This document shows, in pieces, positions 60,673 through 64,000 of a stretch of DNA of 64,000 bases (its first letter is position 1; each line of letters starts with the position of its first letter). Made by a program: the position numbers and the translations under genes. This DNA is from Hypericum androsaemum (Eukaryota > Streptophyta > Magnoliopsida > Malpighiales > Hypericaceae): positions 16,529,619 through 16,593,618 of the forward strand of contig OZ023182.1 of assembly GCA_963995505.1 (NCBI GenBank). Reading direction: 5' to 3'. Below the pieces are notes generated by a model that made no database searches, was not told where the DNA came from, and saw only the letters and a program-made list of their open reading frames with translations.

Positions 60673-61559
60673 CTAGGACCTTATTCTGTACTTAGAATCG
60701 CTATGGTCAAATTAGTATGAATTATCACACCTTGGTGTAGTTATCTCTGATTAATTTTCCTTGGATGTTTTTTAGGGGAACACAGGGGCTGTAAAAAGTA
60801 AATACTATTACTTATTATGAATAATAAATCTCAACTTATTAAAAAATTTACTCCTTGCGCGTACAAAATTGGATATAGAGTAACCGTAGATTTTCACGTA
60901 ATGGCCATTAACAGTTGCTCCTCGAATAAGATATAGCGTAATATGTAAGGTAGCTTGATTATCAATGCAATGACGCATGAAGGGTTTGAGGATATTAAAG
61001 TCATGAAATATTCAGCGTAACATAAATAAGTTAACTAACTTTTTATGAGAATTATAAGTTAATTAACTAGTATCGCCATTGCTCGATATTCAGGTTCAGC
61101 CGAGGATCGAGCCATAACATTTTTTTTAAATTGAGGGGTAAGTCCGATATATAAATATAAAAATTAAATATAATTACATCTTAAATAAACATCTTATCAA
61201 CAACTCAGCCTCATAACTGAAGGTATCTCTAGCTCATCATTGTGATGGCCATTAATACTCCTATATGACGTGCAATCTCATATTTCGAGGTTGTAGTCGT
61301 CAGCCTTAGTAAAACTCTCTTGCGGTAAAATCCAGTGGAAAAAACTCAGAGGAGGGAAAGAGCACCTCGGCAAGATAAGAATCCGCTTTGAAGTTAATAC
61401 CGCTATACAAGATATCGCGCCATCTGAATTATTAGTCCTACGAGTACAACGAGAGAAGCTAATTCCCCGCAAGTCATCTTAATACACGTCCATACAAGAA
61501 GCTAACGGTACATCAAATACAAAATGGTCAAAGGAAATCTCCAAGACGTGCTTTGAAAG
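60673..61559. other. intergenic sequence
   Basis: No gene recognised. It may include the 3' flank of the RNase H relic on the minus strand. Confidence 0.4.
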
Positions 61560-61834
61560 CTCGTCCACACTCGGTTGCTTTCACGTCAGGTGTCCTGAAT
61601 TATTCAACCTCCAAAGTTCTCGCAAGCAACTCTCGAGCTCTAGAGGTCAGGGACACCAGGGGTAGTCTCGGCAACATCTCGGGCCACGTAGCAGATGGCC
61701 AGGGTCGAATCTACCTCCACCAGAACTCTGCGAAAAATTTTCTCCCAAATTAGCTCCAAATTGAGAATGAGCGCCCATATCTTTGTAGATAAAGAGGTGC
61801 AGCTCTCAAGCCATAACATGTTGTTCTCGAACAT
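61560..61834 (-). pseudogene. RNase H-like (RVT_3) relic of a LINE-type element
   Basis: The minus strand reads LIWEKIFRRVLVEVDSTLA, resembling the second half of the RNase H-like domain at the 3' end of plant LINE proteins (a VEVDS motif after an amphipathic helix). Flanking parts are degenerate. No start, stop or complete domain is present. Confidence 0.4.
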
Positions 61835-61859
61835 TGACCGTTTGGAGAGAATCTTTAAT

Positions 61860-63409
61860 ATGGGTTAGGGCATTAGAGGTGAAACGAGTCATGTCCTAAC
61901 CTGGCGTAATAATGACGGAAATATATGCTTTAAGGCAAATATTATATGCTTTATTACTTGTAGAAGGTGACAAAGTAGGCGACTCAATCGCAGGTTTATT
62001 GTTAGAGACAAGTTGTAACAAGACAAAACGAGAATATAGCTCCGGAATCAACTGCTGCTCCGGGGATTAGCTATGGATGTCAATGTAAGACCACATAAAA
62101 CTAAACATGGATAGGCTAAAACAAATACCCCAGATCTTATCAAAAAAATTCGAAATTAATCATTAATAACAAAGAGTAGTATTATAATGGGTAACATAAC
62201 CATTAATGTACACATGTATATTGACAGCACGTACCATCGAAACCTTGGATACTCCATTTTGAGTGTTGAGGCTTCAAAGTTAACCCATGGTTCACGAGAG
62301 AGAAGCATACAAGAGTGATATTGATTCGGCTCGTCTTCGACTACAAATATATGTAGGATTTAAGATGAACCGGATCAATATCGCGCATGTCTACCTCTTC
62401 CAACAAATAATTGTCATGTGATTAATGGAATTCACGTACGTTCTTCTTCCTTCATCTCCTTAATTTGGGCAGTGGTTTAACTAATTCCAATGCTTAAGGT
62501 GGAGAGGATGGCTTCCTATAAATAGGGCGGAGGAAAGGGCATTTTCAATGATGATCAATAAAATACTAATTGGCTACCAGCCAGCTAGCCAGAGGGGATT
62601 TGACTCCCACACACTTGAAGCTAACTTAGGATAAGATTATTATATTATTATTAATATTATTATTTTTTGTTTACAAATATAGTATCCAGATATTATTTGG
62701 ATCGATTAACTAGGTGTAACTTGTTGTTTCTAAAAAAAAACCAGGTGTAACTTGTATCCGGTGCCTTGGCGTTGTACTTTAGGTGATGTGGTCGAATAAA
62801 ATTTATACTTTTACAAAAAAAATGGATCGATTAATTCAATTTTGAGCCGAGTAAGACTTTTTATATAAATAGATTTAATTTTCTTGATGTAATAATTTTT
62901 TTACGAGTGTAGAATTCCCATTCAAGAATAGTTGTAGTCTCAGACTTCACTAAAAATATCATTTTGATAAAAAACTCATCGGAAAAAATCACAACTGGAA
63001 AATAAGCACTGACATTGATACTAGATCGTGATCTAAGTTAAGTGGTCGTGAGTACTTGGGATAAGATTATATTGGGACAAAATAATGGCTTAGCATATGG
63101 AACATTGGTGGAGTTGGGAATCCCACTAAAATGTGAGACACTGTTTTGCACCTTTTTGTTTGTGCTGCTACCATATATAGAGAAGCTAAGCCATTGAATG
63201 GATTGAGTGGGGATTAAAGAAATGTTGTTCATAGGTGGGGAGTTAAATATAGGCCGTCAGATTTCATTTTAAAACAGTATCTGCAAATCCAAGAGCCATT
63301 AATCTATCAATGATACTTTTGACTTTTTACCCATCCCATACCAACTAGGGTTTCCACCCCCATCTATTTAAACTTTTTTATCTCCTAAATTTGCTATAAA
63401 AAAATCGTG
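61860..63409. other. AT-rich intergenic sequence
   Basis: No gene recognised. A duplicated aggtgtaacttgt occurs at about 62712 and 62743. Confidence 0.45.
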
Positions 63410-63554
63410 GCCGCCTCTTCTTCTTGAAACAAAAGAAATCTCTCTTTTTCTTCCCATAAAAGAGAAACCTCTCTCTCTCCCTCTCTCTCTCTCTCAACGA
63501 GTAGTACAAGTAGAAGAAGAAGCTCCAATCGGCGAAACAGTAGGAGAGAGAGGA

Positions 63555-63770
63555 GATGGCGGTGCTAGAAGACCTCTGCCCCACGTCGAGGACGATCCTG
63601 AGATTATGGACGACGATGACGACGAGGAAGACCTCCGCCCCACCTCCTACGACGCGGTCGTCCTCCCCTCTCCACTGCAGCTCGACCGGAAGCCCCTCCC
63701 GTTGGACGAGATGCGGCTACTGTTCCAGCGGCTGTGGACCGACGAGGATGAGATCGAGCTCCTCTAGGGT
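63555..63770 (+). pseudogene. GeBP/STOREKEEPER-like transcription factor 5' fragment
   Basis: Coding signal: in one frame from about 63560, ARRPLPHVEDDPEIM, an acidic Asp/Glu run and LPLDEMRLLFQRLWTDEDEI, the start of the GeBP (DUF573) DNA-binding domain. The ATG at 63556 is one base out of frame with it. A TAG at 63765-63767 falls where the family has Gln, and after a few more residues similarity ends and the 21-bp repeat begins. A CT-rich leader (63470-63495) precedes it. GeBP proteins are plant leucine-zipper-like regulators of trichome and hormone genes. Read as a captured or truncated copy. Confidence 0.7.
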
Positions 63771-63780
63771 TTCCTCGAGT

Positions 63781-64000
63781 ACTCGGCTTGGTTTTAGTCT
63801 GTATGATATTGGTTTCAGTCGCTAATGATATTGGTTTGAGTATGTATTAATATTGATTTTCATATGTAATGATATTGGTTTGAGTACATACTGATATTGG
63901 TTTTGGTCTATACTGATATTAGTTTTACTCTGTACTGTTATTAGTTTCAATTGCTAATAATATTGATTTGAGTATGTATTGATATTGGTTTGAGTACGTA
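63781..64000 (+). repeat. 21-bp minisatellite (tgatattggtttgagtaygta family), runs off the window
   Basis: About ten units of a roughly 21-bp repeat with the same tgatattggt core as the array at 37745-38400. It begins directly after the GeBP-like fragment. Confidence 0.8.

Overview
The window looks like a repeat-rich intergenic to genic stretch of a flowering-plant nuclear genome, most likely a eudicot. The evidence is spliced genes with GT-AG introns and plant-type proteins (GPN-loop GTPase, NSR-like RRM protein, OPT oligopeptide transporter). It also holds plant-type Ty1/copia, Ty3/gypsy, LINE, hAT, MULE, CACTA and Cassandra elements, plus an old plastid rDNA insertion. The species cannot be fixed from sequence alone.

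Layout. 1-4394 is the 3' part of a dead copia element (A) with its 3' LTR. 5653-6401 is a solo LTR with terminal repeats and a 5-bp target duplication. 6992-13866 is a small Mutator-like element with a 9-bp target duplication; a full-length dead copia of the same family as A (B, 7629-13820) sits inside its 3' terminal repeat. 15806-16046 is a rearranged plastid 16S/trnI-trnA insertion. 17398-19701 is a six-exon GPN1-type GTPase gene with an apparent one-base deletion. 20648-23104 is a reverse-strand copia with a Cassandra TRIM (5S rRNA-like) nested in it. 24698-27478 is an intact six-exon NSR-like RNA-binding protein gene. 28808-30490 is a truncated hAT. 31490-34142 (minus) is a six-exon OPT transporter gene with one in-frame stop. 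36042-37250 is a Pack-MULE-like element carrying a broken copy of the start of cinnamate 4-hydroxylase. 37464-39773 is an insertion with a 10-bp target duplication and a degenerate 21-bp minisatellite. About 40092-55090 is a minus-strand LINE split by a Ty3/gypsy chromovirus-like element (40784-50159). 55357-64000 is mostly old repeat debris: an LTR/primer-binding-site junction, a hairpin-bearing inverted-repeat element, one CACTA end, an RNase H relic, and at the edge a GeBP-like gene fragment joined to the 21-bp repeat family.

The three host genes are unrelated housekeeping or transport loci and form no pathway: Pol II assembly/import (GPN1), splicing-associated RNA binding (NSR) and peptide/metal-chelate transport (OPT). 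Only the NSR gene reads through cleanly. Nested insertions give a relative order of events: MULE before copia B, LINE before gypsy, copia(-) before Cassandra. I found no coherent new multi-gene system. The strongest unusual signals are the gene-capturing elements, the inverted plastid junction, the inverted-LTR leader of copia B, and single lesions in two otherwise intact host genes.
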